64,000 nucleotides of DNA from Streptomyces sp. NBC_01481 (GCF_026339995.1 NZ_JAPEPT010000006.1:248001-312000), one strand, 5' to 3'. Shown: positions 28,104 through 37,339, counted from the stretch's first letter. Translations and numbers: made by a program. The notes: generated by a model from the letters alone, not told the origin.

Positions 28104-30617
28104 GTGACCCTTATCGATCAGCTGCCGCCGGATACCGACCCCGATGTTCTCTTCGAAGCCTTCTCCTCATGGGCCGAAGGCCAGGGCATCACGCTCTATC
28201 CGGCTCAGGAGGAGGCGCTGATCGAGGTGGTTTCCGGGGCGAATGTGATCCTTTCGACCCCCACCGGCTCCGGAAAGAGCCTCGTTGCGGCGGGCGCGCA
28301 CTTCGCCGCTCTCGCCCATGACCAGGTGACCTTCTACACCGCGCCGATCAAGGCGCTGGTCTCCGAGAAGTTCTTCGACCTGTGCAAGCTCTTCGGCACG
28401 GAGAACGTCGGAATGCTGACGGGCGACGCGTCCGTCAACGCGGACGCCCCGGTCATCTGCTGCACTGCCGAGGTGCTGGCCTCCATCGCCCTGCGCGACG
28501 GCAAAAACGCCGATATCGGCCAGGTCGTGATGGATGAATTCCATTTCTACGCCGAGCCGGACCGCGGCTGGGCCTGGCAGATCCCGCTTCTGGAGCTGCC
28601 GCAGGCGCAGTTCATCCTGATGTCGGCGACCCTCGGCGATGTCTCCATGTTCGAGAAGGATCTGACCCGTCGCACCGGCCGCGAGACCGCCGTCGTGCGG
28701 TCCGCGACCCGGCCCGTGCCGCTCTCGTACGAGTACGTCACGACGCCCATCACGGAAACGCTGACCGAGCTGCTCGAAACCCGGCAGTCGCCGGTCTACA
28801 TCGTGCACTTCACGCAGGCCCAGGCGGTCGAGCGGGCGCAGTCGCTGATGAGCATCAACATGTGCACGCGCGAGGAGAAGGACAAGATCGCCGATCTGAT
28901 CGGCAGTTTCCGCTTCACCACCAAGTTCGGGCAGAACCTGTCCCGTTACGTACGCCATGGCATCGGTGTACACCACGCGGGCATGCTGCCCAAGTACCGC
29001 CGTCTGGTCGAAAAGCTCGCGCAGGCAGGCCTGTTGAAGGTCATCTGCGGTACCGACACTCTCGGGGTGGGTGTCAACGTCCCCATCCGCACGGTGCTGT
29101 TCACCGCGCTCACCAAGTACGACGGCAGTCGGGTACGGACCCTTCGCGCCCGCGAGTTCCATCAGATCGCCGGGCGCGCCGGGCGGGCCGGCTTCGACAC
29201 CGCCGGTTTCGTGGTCGCCCAGGCCCCCGAGCATGTCATCGAGAACGAGAAGGCGCTCGCGAAGGCCGGCGACGATCCCAAGAAGCGCCGGAAGGTGGTC
29301 AGAAAGAAGGCTCCCGAGGGCTTTGTCGCCTGGTCGGACACCACGTTCGAGAAGCTGATCGCCTCCGAGCCGGAGCCGCTGACCTCCCGCTTCAGGGTCA
29401 CCAACATCATGCTGCTCTCGGTGATCGCCCGGCCCGGGAACGCCTTCAAGGCGATGCGCCACCTGCTGGAGGACAATCACGAGCCGCGCAAGGCGCAGCT
29501 GCGCCACATCCGCAGGGCCATCGCCATCTACCGCTCGCTGCTCGACGGCGGAGTGGTGGAGCAGATGGACAAGCCCGACGCCGAGGGCCGCACCATCCGG
29601 CTCACCGTCGACCTCCAGCAGGACTTCGCGCTGAACCAGCCGCTGTCGACCTTCGCGCTGGCCGCCTTCGACCTGCTCGACCCGGAGTCCCCGTCCTACG
29701 CCCTGGACATGGTCTCCGTCGTCGAGTCGACGCTCGACGACCCCCGCCAGATCCTGGCCGCCATGCAGAACAAGGCGCGCGGTGAGGCGGTCGGCCAGAT
29801 GAAGGCGGACGGCATCGAGTATGAGGAGCGCATGGAGCGCCTCCAGGACATCTCGTACCCCAAGCCGCTGGAAGAGCTGCTCTGGCACGCGTACAACGTC
29901 TACAAGAAGTCGCACCCCTGGGTCGGTGACCACCCGGTCTCGCCCAAGTCCGTCATCCGTGACATGTACGAACGGGCCCTGACCTTCACGGAGTTCACCT
30001 CCTGGTACGAGCTGGCACGCACCGAGGGCATCGTGCTGCGCTACCTCGCGAGCGCGTACAAGGCGCTCGACCACACCATCCCCGACGACCTCAAGACCGA
30101 GGACCTCGAAGACCTGATCGCCTGGCTCGGCGAGATGGTGCGGCAGGTCGACTCCAGCCTGCTCGACGAGTGGGAGCAGCTCGCCAACCCGGAGATCGAG
30201 ACCGCCGAGCAGGCCCAGGAGAAGGCCGACCAGGTCAAGCCCGTCACCGCGAACGCACGCGCCTTCCGGGTGCTGGTGCGCAACGCGATGTTCCGCCGGG
30301 TGGAGCTCGCCGCGCTCGACAGGGTCGACGACCTCGGGGAGCTGGACGCCGAGTCCGGCTGGGACGAGGACGCCTGGGGCGAGGCGATGGACGCGTACTG
30401 GGACGAGTACGAGGAGCTGGGCACCGGGCCCGACGCCCGCGGGCCCAAGCTGCTGCTGATCGAGGAGGACGCCGAGCACGGGCTGTGGCGCGTCCGGCAG
30501 ATCTTCGCCGACCCGAACGGCGACCATGACTGGGGTATCAGCGCCGAGGTCGATCTGGCAGCCTCCGACGAGGAAGGCCGGGCGGTCGTGCGCGTCACGT
30601 CCGTCGGCCAGCTCTGA
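28104..30617 (+). CDS. Ski2-like DEAD/DEAH RNA helicase with DUF3516
   Basis: 837 residues from GTG 28104 (VTLIDQLPP), preceded by GATGGGGGGC; GTG 28080 and ATG 28095 are in frame. Helicase motifs: LSTPTGSGKS (I), VVMDEFHFY (II), MSATLG (III), and the C-terminal QIAGRAGRAGFD (VI). A domain of about 350 residues with the DUF3516 pattern follows, acidic towards its end (WDEDAWGEAMDAYWDEYEEL). Actinobacterial members are thought to act in RNA processing or decay, by analogy with Ski2/Mtr4. It is the first gene of a rightward run with the thioesterase and peroxidase. Confidence 0.88.
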   Translation: MTLIDQLPPDTDPDVLFEAFSSWAEGQGITLYPAQEEALIEVVSGANVILSTPTGSGKSLVAAGAHFAALAHDQVTFYTAPIKALVSEKFFDLCKLFGTENVGMLTGDASVNADAPVICCTAEVLASIALRDGKNADIGQVVMDEFHFYAEPDRGWAWQIPLLELPQAQFILMSATLGDVSMFEKDLTRRTGRETAVVRSATRPVPLSYEYVTTPITETLTELLETRQSPVYIVHFTQAQAVERAQSLMSINMCTREEKDKIADLIGSFRFTTKFGQNLSRYVRHGIGVHHAGMLPKYRRLVEKLAQAGLLKVICGTDTLGVGVNVPIRTVLFTALTKYDGSRVRTLRAREFHQIAGRAGRAGFDTAGFVVAQAPEHVIENEKALAKAGDDPKKRRKVVRKKAPEGFVAWSDTTFEKLIASEPEPLTSRFRVTNIMLLSVIARPGNAFKAMRHLLEDNHEPRKAQLRHIRRAIAIYRSLLDGGVVEQMDKPDAEGRTIRLTVDLQQDFALNQPLSTFALAAFDLLDPESPSYALDMVSVVESTLDDPRQILAAMQNKARGEAVGQMKADGIEYEERMERLQDISYPKPLEELLWHAYNVYKKSHPWVGDHPVSPKSVIRDMYERALTFTEFTSWYELARTEGIVLRYLASAYKALDHTIPDDLKTEDLEDLIAWLGEMVRQVDSSLLDEWEQLANPEIETAEQAQEKADQVKPVTANARAFRVLVRNAMFRRVELAALDRVDDLGELDAESGWDEDAWGEAMDAYWDEYEELGTGPDARGPKLLLIEEDAEHGLWRVRQIFADPNGDHDWGISAEVDLAASDEEGRAVVRVTSVGQL

Positions 30618-30655
30618 CACCTGCCCCGCCCCCTGGGAACACAGGAGAACACCCG

Positions 30656-31531
30656 ATGACGAACCCGGCCGAGCGCCTGGTCGATCTGCTCGACCTGGAG
30701 CAGATCGAGGTCAACATCTTCCGCGGACTCAGCCCGAACGAATCCCTGCAACGCGTCTTCGGCGGGCAGGTGGCGGGTCAGGCGCTGGTCGCGGCCGGCC
30801 GCACCACCGACGGCGAGCGGCCGGTCCACTCGCTGCACGCCTACTTCCTGCGGCCGGGCATCCCCGGCGTGCCGATCGTCTATCAGGTCGAACGGGTCAG
30901 GGACGGCCGCTCCTTCACCACCCGCCGGGTCACCGCGATCCAGGAGGGCAAGACGATCTTCAATCTGACCGCCTCCTTCCACCGGCCGGAGACGGGCAGC
31001 ATCGAGCACCAGCTGCCGCCGCGGCTGGATTTCCCGGACCCCGAGACGCTCCCGACAGTCGCCACGGAGATCCGTGAGCACCTGGGTGCGCTGCCCGAGG
31101 CGCTGGAGCGGATGGAGCGGCGCCAGCCCTTCGACATCCGCTATGTCGACCGGCTGCGCTGGACGCCGGAGGAGCTCAAGGAGGCGGACCCGCGCAGCGC
31201 GGTGTGGATGCGCGCGGTCGGCCCGCTGGGCGACGACCCGCTGGTGCACACGTGCGCGCTCACCTACGCGAGCGACATGACGCTGCTGGACGCGGTCCGT
31301 ATCCCGGTGGAGCCGCTGTGGGGCAGGCGCGGCTTCGACATGGCCTCGCTCGACCACGCGATGTGGTTCCACCGGCCCTTCCGCGCGGACGAGTGGTTCC
31401 TCTACGACCAGGAGTCCCCGATCGCCACGGGAGGCCGCGGGCTGGCGCGCGGCCGTATCTACGACCTGGCGGGCAATCTGCTGGTTTCGGTCGTCCAGGA
31501 AGGTCTCTTCCGTCCCTGGGGTTCACAATGA
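30656..31531 (+). CDS. tesB: Acyl-CoA thioesterase II (TesB)
   Basis: 291 residues, the usual TesB length, a tandem hotdog fold. Motifs: FRGLSPNESLQRVFGGQVAG, QALVAAGRT at the N-half, and LDHAMWFHRPFRADEWFLY with GLARGRIYDLAGNL at the C-half. It hydrolyses acyl-CoA to free acid and CoA in the cytoplasm. It lies 38 bp after the helicase and 31 bp before the peroxidase gene, with AACACAGGAGAAC as ribosome site, so all three could share a transcript. Confidence 0.93.
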   Translation: MTNPAERLVDLLDLEQIEVNIFRGLSPNESLQRVFGGQVAGQALVAAGRTTDGERPVHSLHAYFLRPGIPGVPIVYQVERVRDGRSFTTRRVTAIQEGKTIFNLTASFHRPETGSIEHQLPPRLDFPDPETLPTVATEIREHLGALPEALERMERRQPFDIRYVDRLRWTPEELKEADPRSAVWMRAVGPLGDDPLVHTCALTYASDMTLLDAVRIPVEPLWGRRGFDMASLDHAMWFHRPFRADEWFLYDQESPIATGGRGLARGRIYDLAGNLLVSVVQEGLFRPWGSQ

Positions 31532-31562
31532 ACGTCGATTGCCTGCCCCTGAGGAGATTTCC

Positions 31563-32051
31563 ATGACCCTGTACGACATCCCGCTGCGCACGCTCAACGG
31601 CGAGCCGACGTCCCTGGCCGACTACGAGGGCAAGGCCGTCCTGCTGGTGAACGTGGCCTCCAAGTGCGGTCTCACCCCGCAGTACGCAGGTCTGGAGCGG
31701 CTGCAGAAGCAGTTCGGCGAGCAGGGCTTCAGCGTCGTCGGCGTGCCGTGCAACCAGTTCGCGGGCCAGGAGCCGGGCAGCGCGGAGGAGATCGAGTCCT
31801 TCTGCTCGGCGACGTACGGTGTGACCTTCCCCATGCTGGAGAAGACGGATGTGAACGGGGCCGACCGGCACCCGCTCTTCGCGGAGCTGACGAAGGTCGC
31901 GGACGCGGAGGGCGAGGCCGGGGACATCCAGTGGAACTTCGAGAAGTTCCTGATCGGCAAGGACGGCCAGGTCGTGTCCCGCATCCGCCCGCGCACGGAG
32001 CCGGAGGACCCGGCGGTCATAGCCGCGATCGAGGCGCTGCTCTCCGCGTAA
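31563..32051 (+). CDS. Glutathione-peroxidase family thiol peroxidase
   Basis: 162 residues starting at MTLYDIPLRTLNG after GAGGAGATTTCC. The peroxidatic Cys35 lies in NVASKCGLTPQ, with the second family site VPCNQFAGQEPG (Cys63) and WNFEKFLIGKDG carrying the Trp and Asn of the active site. Actinomycetes lack glutathione, so the electron donor is more probably thioredoxin or mycothiol systems. The two cysteines here fit a CxxxxT/C thiol peroxidase type. A strong hairpin terminator follows 5 bp after the stop. Confidence 0.9.
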   Translation: MTLYDIPLRTLNGEPTSLADYEGKAVLLVNVASKCGLTPQYAGLERLQKQFGEQGFSVVGVPCNQFAGQEPGSAEEIESFCSATYGVTFPMLEKTDVNGADRHPLFAELTKVADAEGEAGDIQWNFEKFLIGKDGQVVSRIRPRTEPEDPAVIAAIEALLSA

Positions 32052-32055
32052 CGAC

Positions 32056-32099
32056 GACAAGCGCCGGACGGGCTCGGTCGAGCGCGTCCGGCGCTTGTC
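32056..32099. terminator. Perfect 15-bp hairpin between convergent genes
   Basis: GACAAGCGCCGGACG and CGTCCGGCGCTTGTC are perfectly complementary around a 14-nt loop. It follows the peroxidase stop and faces the acyl-CoA dehydrogenase stop, so it can end transcription from both sides. No U-tract, as is usual in streptomycetes. Confidence 0.85.
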
Positions 32100-32111
32100 G
32101 ATGGGGGCCCG

Positions 32112-32137
32112 GGGCCTGTCGTTTGGATCAGGCCTAG
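32112..32137. repeat. Solo end of the MITE-like repeat, or a second hairpin
   Basis: A 23-nt stretch is identical to the left end of the element at 41675 (bases 41678-41700) and carries CTAG at its other side (32134-32137). The CTA inside that CTAG is the TAG stop codon of the leftward dehydrogenase gene. The stretch itself can fold: GGCCTG and CAGGCC around 10 nt, so it may serve as a terminator too. Confidence 0.6.
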
Positions 32138-33360
32138 CGGATCGGCATGCCCGACAGGGTGCGGGCGATCACCAGGCGCTGGATCTCGCTGGTGCCCTCG
32201 AAGATCGTGTAGATCGCGGCGTCGCGGTGCATGCGCTCCACCGGGTATTCCCGGGTGAAGCCGTTGCCGCCGAGGATCTGGATGGCCTGGGCCGTGACCT
32301 TCTTCGCGGTCTCGGAGGCGAACAGCTTCGACATCGAGCCCTCGGCCGACTCGAAGGGTTTGCCCGCCGCCGCCATCCACGAGGCGCGCCACACCATGAG
32401 CCGCGCGGCGTCGATCTGGGTGCGCATGTCGGCCAGTTGGAAGGCGATGCCCTGGTTGTCGATGATCGGGCGGCCGAACTGGCTGCGGGTCATGGCGTAG
32501 TCGAGCGCGACCTCGTACGCGGCACGGGCAGTGCCGACCGCCATCGCGCCGACCGCCGGGCGGGACGCCTCGAAGGTGGCCATCGCCGCGTTCTTCACGC
32601 GCTCGCCGCCCTTCTTGACGCTCTCGCGCGCCCGGGCCAGACGCTCGTCCAGCTTCTCCTTGCCGCCGAGCAGGCAGTGGCCGGGGACACGGACGTCCTC
32701 CAGGACCACCTCGGCGGTGTGGCTGGCGCGGATGCCGTGCTTCTTGAACTTCTGGCCCTGCGAGAGACCGGGTGTCTGCGGCGGGACGATGAAGGAGGCG
32801 TGGCCCTTGGAACCGATCTCCGGGTCGACGACGGCGACGACGACATGGACGTTGGCGATGCCGCCGTTGGTGGCCCACGTCTTGGTGCCGTTGAGCACCC
32901 ATTCGTCCGTGGCCTCGTCGTAGACGGCGCGGGTACGCATGGACCCGACATCGGAGCCCGCGTCGGGCTCGGAGGAGCAGAAGGCCGCGAGCTTCAGATC
33001 GTCGACGTCGCCGTACATCTGCGGGATCCAGGTGCCGATCTGCTCCTGGGTGCCGTTGGCGAGGACACCGACGGCCGCGAGTCCGGTGCCGACGATGGAC
33101 AGACCGATGCCCGCGTCACCCCAGAAGAGCTCCTCCATCGCCACGGGGACGCCGAGGCCGGTGGGGTCGAAGAACTGCTGGGCGTAGAAGTCGAGGGAGT
33201 AGATTCCGACCTTGGCCGCCTCCTGGATCACCGGCCAGGGGGTCTCCTCACGCTCGTCCCATTCTGCGGCGGCCGGGCGCATCACGTCCTTGGCGAACCC
33301 GTTCAGCCAGTCGCGGACCTGCTTCTGGTCGTCGTTGAGCTCGAACGTGAACTCGGCCAT
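32134..33360 (-). CDS. Acyl-CoA dehydrogenase
   Basis: 408 residues, cytoplasmic FAD enzyme of beta-oxidation type. Signatures: AAFCSSEPDAGSDVGSMRTR near residue 135, GTKTWATNGGIANVHVVVAV, and C-terminal IYTIFEGTSEIQRLVIARTL with the catalytic Glu in FEGT. The N-terminal RDWLNGFAKDVMRPAAAEWD is the usual helix. It is divergent from a TetR gene; an imperfect 11/12-bp inverted repeat in the gap begins 38 bp upstream of this start. Chain length preference cannot be read from sequence. Confidence 0.93.
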   Translation of the reverse strand: MAEFTFELNDDQKQVRDWLNGFAKDVMRPAAAEWDEREETPWPVIQEAAKVGIYSLDFYAQQFFDPTGLGVPVAMEELFWGDAGIGLSIVGTGLAAVGVLANGTQEQIGTWIPQMYGDVDDLKLAAFCSSEPDAGSDVGSMRTRAVYDEATDEWVLNGTKTWATNGGIANVHVVVAVVDPEIGSKGHASFIVPPQTPGLSQGQKFKKHGIRASHTAEVVLEDVRVPGHCLLGGKEKLDERLARARESVKKGGERVKNAAMATFEASRPAVGAMAVGTARAAYEVALDYAMTRSQFGRPIIDNQGIAFQLADMRTQIDAARLMVWRASWMAAAGKPFESAEGSMSKLFASETAKKVTAQAIQILGGNGFTREYPVERMHRDAAIYTIFEGTSEIQRLVIARTLSGMPIR

Positions 33361-33397
33361 GTTCCCCTCCAGTACTGCGGTGACGCTTTGCTTGTTA

Positions 33398-33428
33398 CTT
33401 GCGGTAACTAGAGTCTGTTACCGGCAAG
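33398..33428. promoter_or_regulatory. Inverted repeat, probable TetR operator
   Basis: CTTGCGGTAAC (33398-33408) and GTTACCGGCAAG (33417-33428) form an imperfect dyad, with one extra G in the right arm and an 8-bp spacer. It sits between the divergent acyl-CoA dehydrogenase and TetR genes, next to the dehydrogenase promoter region. A similar half-site occurs upstream of the aminopeptidase gene at 44724. Confidence 0.7.
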
Positions 33429-33545
33429 TAGCCCCTGTCAACCGGCGACGGGCCGATCCACTGGACGGTCAGGCATGGTGTTACGTTGCGCAGGCGCCGC
33501 GCAATCCCAGGCGTAGCGCAATCGCTCGGGCGGGGAGAAACACCT

Positions 33546-34205
33546 ATGGAGACCACACAGCAGGCGGCGGGCCAGCAGCGGACTGCCGACCAGCGGCGAC
33601 GGGAGCTGCTGGAGGCGGCCGACCGGGTGGTGCTCCGGGACGGGCCGCAGGCGTCGATGAACGCCATCGCCGCGGAGGCGGGCATCACCAAGCCCATCCT
33701 GTACCGGCACTTCGGCGACAAGGGCGGCCTGTACCGGGCCCTCGCCAAGCGCCACACCGACGCGCTGCTCGACGCGCTGCGGGCCGCTGTCGACGCCCCG
33801 GCCGACCGGCGCGAGCGGGTCGAAGCCACGCTCGACACGTATCTCGCGGCGATCGAGGCACGGCCGCAGGTCTACCGCTTCCTGATGCATCCGTCCGAGG
33901 ACCAGCAGCCCGCGGACGCGGGTTCGGACGGCGCCTTCGACGTCGGCCGCCACTCGGCGCCGCTGCTGCGCCGGCTCGGCGAGGAGCTGGCGAAGGTCAT
34001 TCACGACCGGGTCGACCTGGGTCCGGGCAGCGAACAGCTGGCCCGGGTGTGGGGCCACGGCATCGTCGGCATGATGTATGCGGCCGGGGACTGGTGGCTG
34101 GGTGAACGCCCCTGCTCCCGGGCGGAGTTGGTGCGCTGCCTGGCGGACCTGCTCTGGGGCCGGCTGGCGGCGGCGGCGGACCGCGCGGGGAGTCCGGGGT
34201 TCTGA
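33546..34205 (+). CDS. TetR-family regulator of fatty-acid metabolism (inferred)
   Basis: 219 residues. I start at METTQQAAGQQ after GGGGAGAAACACCT; an upstream GTG would run through the control region. The DNA-binding helices are in ADRVVLRDGPQASMNAIAAE, AGITKPILYRHFGDKGGLYR, a clear TetR helix-turn-helix. The ligand domain is unassigned. It is divergent from an acyl-CoA dehydrogenase with a dyad between them, so repression of that gene with acyl-CoA or fatty acid as inducer is the natural model. Confidence 0.9.
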   Translation: METTQQAAGQQRTADQRRRELLEAADRVVLRDGPQASMNAIAAEAGITKPILYRHFGDKGGLYRALAKRHTDALLDALRAAVDAPADRRERVEATLDTYLAAIEARPQVYRFLMHPSEDQQPADAGSDGAFDVGRHSAPLLRRLGEELAKVIHDRVDLGPGSEQLARVWGHGIVGMMYAAGDWWLGERPCSRAELVRCLADLLWGRLAAAADRAGSPGF

Positions 34206-34252
34206 CTGGGCGCCTGTGGCGGGGCGTTTCCCCACCCCGCCCTCCCCCTACG

Positions 34253-34478
34253 GCCTGGCGGCCGTGGGAGGTACGCCCATCCCGAACTGGGGCTCCGCCC
34301 CAGACCCCGTACGCGCTTCGCGCGTGTCCTCAAACGCCGGACGGGCTGAATGTGCGGCCCAGCCGCACATTTCAGCCCCGTGGGGGTCCCCCCGGACGAA
34401 GTCTGGGGGAGTTTGAGGCGCAGGGTCTGGGGCGGAGCCCCAGTTACGGGATGGGGGTACCTCCCACGGCCGCCAGGC
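34253..34478. repeat. Large imperfect palindrome between TetR and def genes
   Basis: About 225 bp that can fold back over nearly its full length. The outer arms pair GCCTGGCGGCCGTGGGAGGT with ACCTCCCACGGCCGCCAGGC, then CTGGGGCTCCGCCCCAG with its complement. The inner arms pair TGTGCGGC with GCCGCACA around a 3-nt tip. It also contains a 23-nt self-complementary module (34389-34411) that recurs at 39863. It lies between convergent gene ends, so it could terminate both transcripts. The block looks like a dispersed Streptomyces repeat. Confidence 0.75.
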
Positions 34479-34512
34479 AAGAGGCGGGTGAGACAGCCCC
34501 GCGCAGCGGCAC

Positions 34513-35049
34513 CTACCCCCACTTCGCCCGCCGCGCCGCCCGCAGCACCCTCGCCCGGCGCCACCCCGTCAACCGGTCCGTGTAGACCAGCCCCTCCAAG
34601 TGGTCGCACTCGTGCTGCAGGCACCGCGCAAAGAACCCGGTGCCGGCCACCCGCACCGGCTCCCCGTCCACCGTCACACCCTCCACCACCGCGTGGTCGA
34701 AGCGCTCCGTCCCGGCTTCGAGGCCGGGCAGCGAGAGACAGCCCTCCGGTCCGCGCACGGCGACCCCGTCCGCCTCCACCAGACGCGGGTTGACGATGTG
34801 TCCGAGATGGCGGACGTCCTCGTCGTCGGGGCAGTCGTAGACGAACACCCGCAGCGGGACGCCCACCTGGTTCGCCGCGAGGCCCACGCCCTGCGCCGCG
34901 TACATCGTCGCGAACATGTCCTCGACCAGCTGCTTCAGCGCGGGCGAGAAGTCGGTGACGGGCTCACAGGGGGCGTGCAGCTGCGGATCCCCGAGCAGGC
35001 TCATGGCCTTCACGAGTCCAGAACTGCCGGGGATGGGCCGGTTTCGCAT
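34513..35049 (-). CDS. def: Peptide deformylase
   Basis: 178 residues. All three metal-site motifs are present: GVGLAANQVG, EGCLSLPG with the Cys ligand, and QHECDHLEGLVYTDR with the HExxH-type pair. It removes the formyl group from new proteins, with Fe(II) or Zn(II). I start at MRNRPIPGSSGLVKAMSLLG, though MSLLGDPQLH (35004) is the more usual family start and is possible. It is divergent from murT and ends against a large palindromic repeat. Streptomycetes carry several def genes; this looks like one of the secondary copies. Confidence 0.92.
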   Translation of the reverse strand: MRNRPIPGSSGLVKAMSLLGDPQLHAPCEPVTDFSPALKQLVEDMFATMYAAQGVGLAANQVGVPLRVFVYDCPDDEDVRHLGHIVNPRLVEADGVAVRGPEGCLSLPGLEAGTERFDHAVVEGVTVDGEPVRVAGTGFFARCLQHECDHLEGLVYTDRLTGWRRARVLRAARRAKWG

Positions 35050-35164
35050 GGCCGTAAGGGTACGGTCCTCGATGACCTCCACATTCTCCGGCGGTGCCGC
35101 CGTACGGGCGCCTGGCCGGACCTCGATAGGCTGGGCCGGACCGATGCAAGGAGGATCAAGGACG

Positions 35165-36403
35165 ATGTCAGGCAACTCGGAGCCCCTGACGCCGCGCGCC
35201 AAGCTGGCCGTGACGGCAGGCAAGGCCGCTGCGGCGGTGTCGCGCGCCGCCGGACGCGGCAGCGGATCGGTGATCGGCGGCCGGGTCGCGCTCAAGCTCG
35301 ACCCCGATCTGCTGGGGCGGCTGGCGCAGCACCTGGACGTTGTCCTCGTGTCGGCGACCAACGGCAAGACCACGACGACCCGGTTGATCGCCGAAGCACT
35401 GCGGGCCAGCGGACCGGTCGTCTCCAACGCGCTCGGCGCCAATATGCCCGCGGGCATCACCTCGGCGCTGGCCGGTGGCTCCGACGCCAAGTTCGGTGTG
35501 ATCGAGGTCGACGAGAAGTACCTCGCGGGCGTGGCCCGTGATGTGACACCCAAGGCGATCGCACTGCTCAATCTGTCGCGCGACCAGCTGGACCGCGCCG
35601 CCGAGACCCGGATGCTGGCCGAGAAGTGGCGCGAGGGTCTGGCCGGTACGAAGGCCATGGTCATCGCCAACGCCGACGACCCACTGATCGTGTGGGCCGC
35701 CTCCTCCTCGCCCAACGTCGTGTGGGTGGCCGCCGGCCAGGAGTGGAAGGACGACGCCTGGTCGTGCCCGTCCTGCGGCGGTGTGATGCAGCGCCCGGGC
35801 GACGACTGGTTCTGCGGCGAGTGCGGCTTCCGCCGTCCCGCCCCCAGCTGGGTGCTCAGCGGAGACCATGTCCTCGACCCGCACGGCTCGGCCTGGCCGA
35901 TCCACCTCCAGCTGCCCGGCCGCGCGAACAAGGCGAACGCCGCCACCTCGGCCGCGGTCGCCGCCTGCTTCGGCGTACCGCCGCAGGTCGCCCTGGAGCG
36001 CATGTACTCCGTGCAGGCCGTCGCAGGACGCTATGACGTCGTCTCCTTCCTCGGCCGCGATCTGCGTCTGCTGCTGGCGAAGAACCCGGCCGGCTGGCTC
36101 GAAACGTTTTCCCTGATCGACCCGCCGCCGACCCCGGTGATCCTCTCGGTCAACGCCCGCGGCGCCGACGGCACGGACACCTCCTGGCTCTGGGACGTCG
36201 ACTACACCCGGCTCGCCGGTCACCCGATCTTCGTGATCGGCGACCGCCGGCTGGACCTGGCCGTACGGCTCGAAGTCGCGGGCCTGGACTTCCGGGTGTG
36301 CGAGAGCGTCGACGAGGCGGTGCAGCTCTCCCCGCCCGGGCGGATCGAGCTGATCGCCAACTACACCGCCTTCCAGGACGTGCGCCGCCGCGTCGGCAAC
36401 TGA
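35165..36403 (+). CDS. murT: Lipid II isoglutaminyl synthase subunit MurT
   Basis: 412 residues, Mur-ligase fold. The P-loop VLVSATNGKTTTTRLIAEAL is near residue 60; a Cys4 zinc ribbon is inserted in the middle (CPSCGG near 200 and CGECG near 219), a feature of MurT; and the ATP-site QLPGRANKANAAT segment follows. MurT with GatD amidates the D-glutamate of lipid II peptides. The start follows CAAGGAGGATCAAGGACG. The gatD gene starts 23 bp downstream, so the two form a stable operon and enzyme complex at the membrane's inner face. Confidence 0.95.
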   Translation: MSGNSEPLTPRAKLAVTAGKAAAAVSRAAGRGSGSVIGGRVALKLDPDLLGRLAQHLDVVLVSATNGKTTTTRLIAEALRASGPVVSNALGANMPAGITSALAGGSDAKFGVIEVDEKYLAGVARDVTPKAIALLNLSRDQLDRAAETRMLAEKWREGLAGTKAMVIANADDPLIVWAASSSPNVVWVAAGQEWKDDAWSCPSCGGVMQRPGDDWFCGECGFRRPAPSWVLSGDHVLDPHGSAWPIHLQLPGRANKANAATSAAVAACFGVPPQVALERMYSVQAVAGRYDVVSFLGRDLRLLLAKNPAGWLETFSLIDPPPTPVILSVNARGADGTDTSWLWDVDYTRLAGHPIFVIGDRRLDLAVRLEVAGLDFRVCESVDEAVQLSPPGRIELIANYTAFQDVRRRVGN

Positions 36404-36426
36404 CCCGCGGACCCCGAAAAGGACTT

Positions 36427-37161
36427 ATGAGCATGAGCGACAACAGCCTGCGTCTGGTCTGGGTCTACCCGGACCTGCTCAGCACCTACGGCGACCAGGG
36501 CAACGCGCTGGTCGTCGAGCGCCGGGCCCGGCAGCGTGGCCTGGATGTGATGCGCGTCGACGTACGCAGCGACCAGCCCGTCCCCACCTCCGGCGACATC
36601 TATCTGATCGGCGGCGGCGAGGACCGGCCGCAGCGGCTCGCGGCCGAGCGGCTGCGCCGCGACGGCGGGCTGAGCCGGGCCGCGTCCAACGGCGCGATCA
36701 TCTTCTCGGTCTGCGCGGGCTACCAGATCCTGGGCCACGAGTTCATCAACGACCTCGGCGAGCGCGAGGCGGGCCTGGGCCTGATCGATGTGATCTCCAC
36801 GCGCGGCGAGGGCGGCCGGTGCGTCGGTGACGTACTGGCGGACATCGACCCGCAGTTGGGCCTGCCGCAGCTGACCGGCTTCGAGAACCACCAGGGCATC
36901 ACGCACCTCGGCCCGTCGGCCCGCCCGTTCGCGCGCACCATCCTGGGCCGCGGCAACGGCACCGGCGACGGCACCGAGGGCGCGTACAACGAGACCGTCT
37001 TCGGCACGTACATGCACGGCCCCGTGATGGCGCGCAATCCGCAGATCGCGGATCTGCTGCTCAAGCTGGCCCTCGATGTGAACGCGCTGCCGCCGACGGA
37101 CGACCGGTGGTACGAGGCGCTGCGCGCCGAGCGCATCGCCTCCGCGACCCAGCCCGCCTGA
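36427..37161 (+). CDS. gatD: Lipid II isoglutaminyl synthase glutaminase subunit GatD
   Basis: 244 residues, class I glutamine amidotransferase of the CobB/CobQ type. The nucleophile Cys is in IIFSVCAGYQILG and the catalytic His in FGTYMHGPVMARNP. YLIGGGEDRPQ is the usual strand before it. It supplies ammonia to MurT for D-iGlu to D-iGln in lipid II. It starts 23 bp after murT with AAAAGGACTT as ribosome site. MSMSDNSLRLVWVYPDLLST is the start; the second Met two codons on is a minor alternative. Confidence 0.95.
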   Translation: MSMSDNSLRLVWVYPDLLSTYGDQGNALVVERRARQRGLDVMRVDVRSDQPVPTSGDIYLIGGGEDRPQRLAAERLRRDGGLSRAASNGAIIFSVCAGYQILGHEFINDLGEREAGLGLIDVISTRGEGGRCVGDVLADIDPQLGLPQLTGFENHQGITHLGPSARPFARTILGRGNGTGDGTEGAYNETVFGTYMHGPVMARNPQIADLLLKLALDVNALPPTDDRWYEALRAERIASATQPA

Positions 37162-37190
37162 CAGCAGCCCGCCCGACTGCCCGCCCGAGT

Positions 37191-37239
37191 GTCCGACTGA
37201 CAGCCCGGCTGACAGAAAGCTGACGTCCATCAGTCGGAC
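37191..37239. terminator. Hairpin after gatD (weak)
   Basis: GTCCGACTGA (37191-37200) and TCAGTCGGAC (37230-37239) are perfect 10-bp arms around a 29-nt loop, between gatD and pfkA. The long loop makes it a doubtful terminator; it might instead be part of the pfkA control region. Confidence 0.4.
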
Positions 37240-37339
37240 ATCCGGTTCGGCCCCGTCACCCGGCGCCGGTAGGGTGGCGGGGATCCGACCGGACGACGTG
37301 GTCCGGGACTCTGCCCACGTTGTAAAGGTATTTCGGGCT

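Noticed and set aside
28167..30620. An 817-codon open frame opposite the helicase
   Set aside because: Antisense shadow; the plus-strand helicase has all motifs and correct codon bias.
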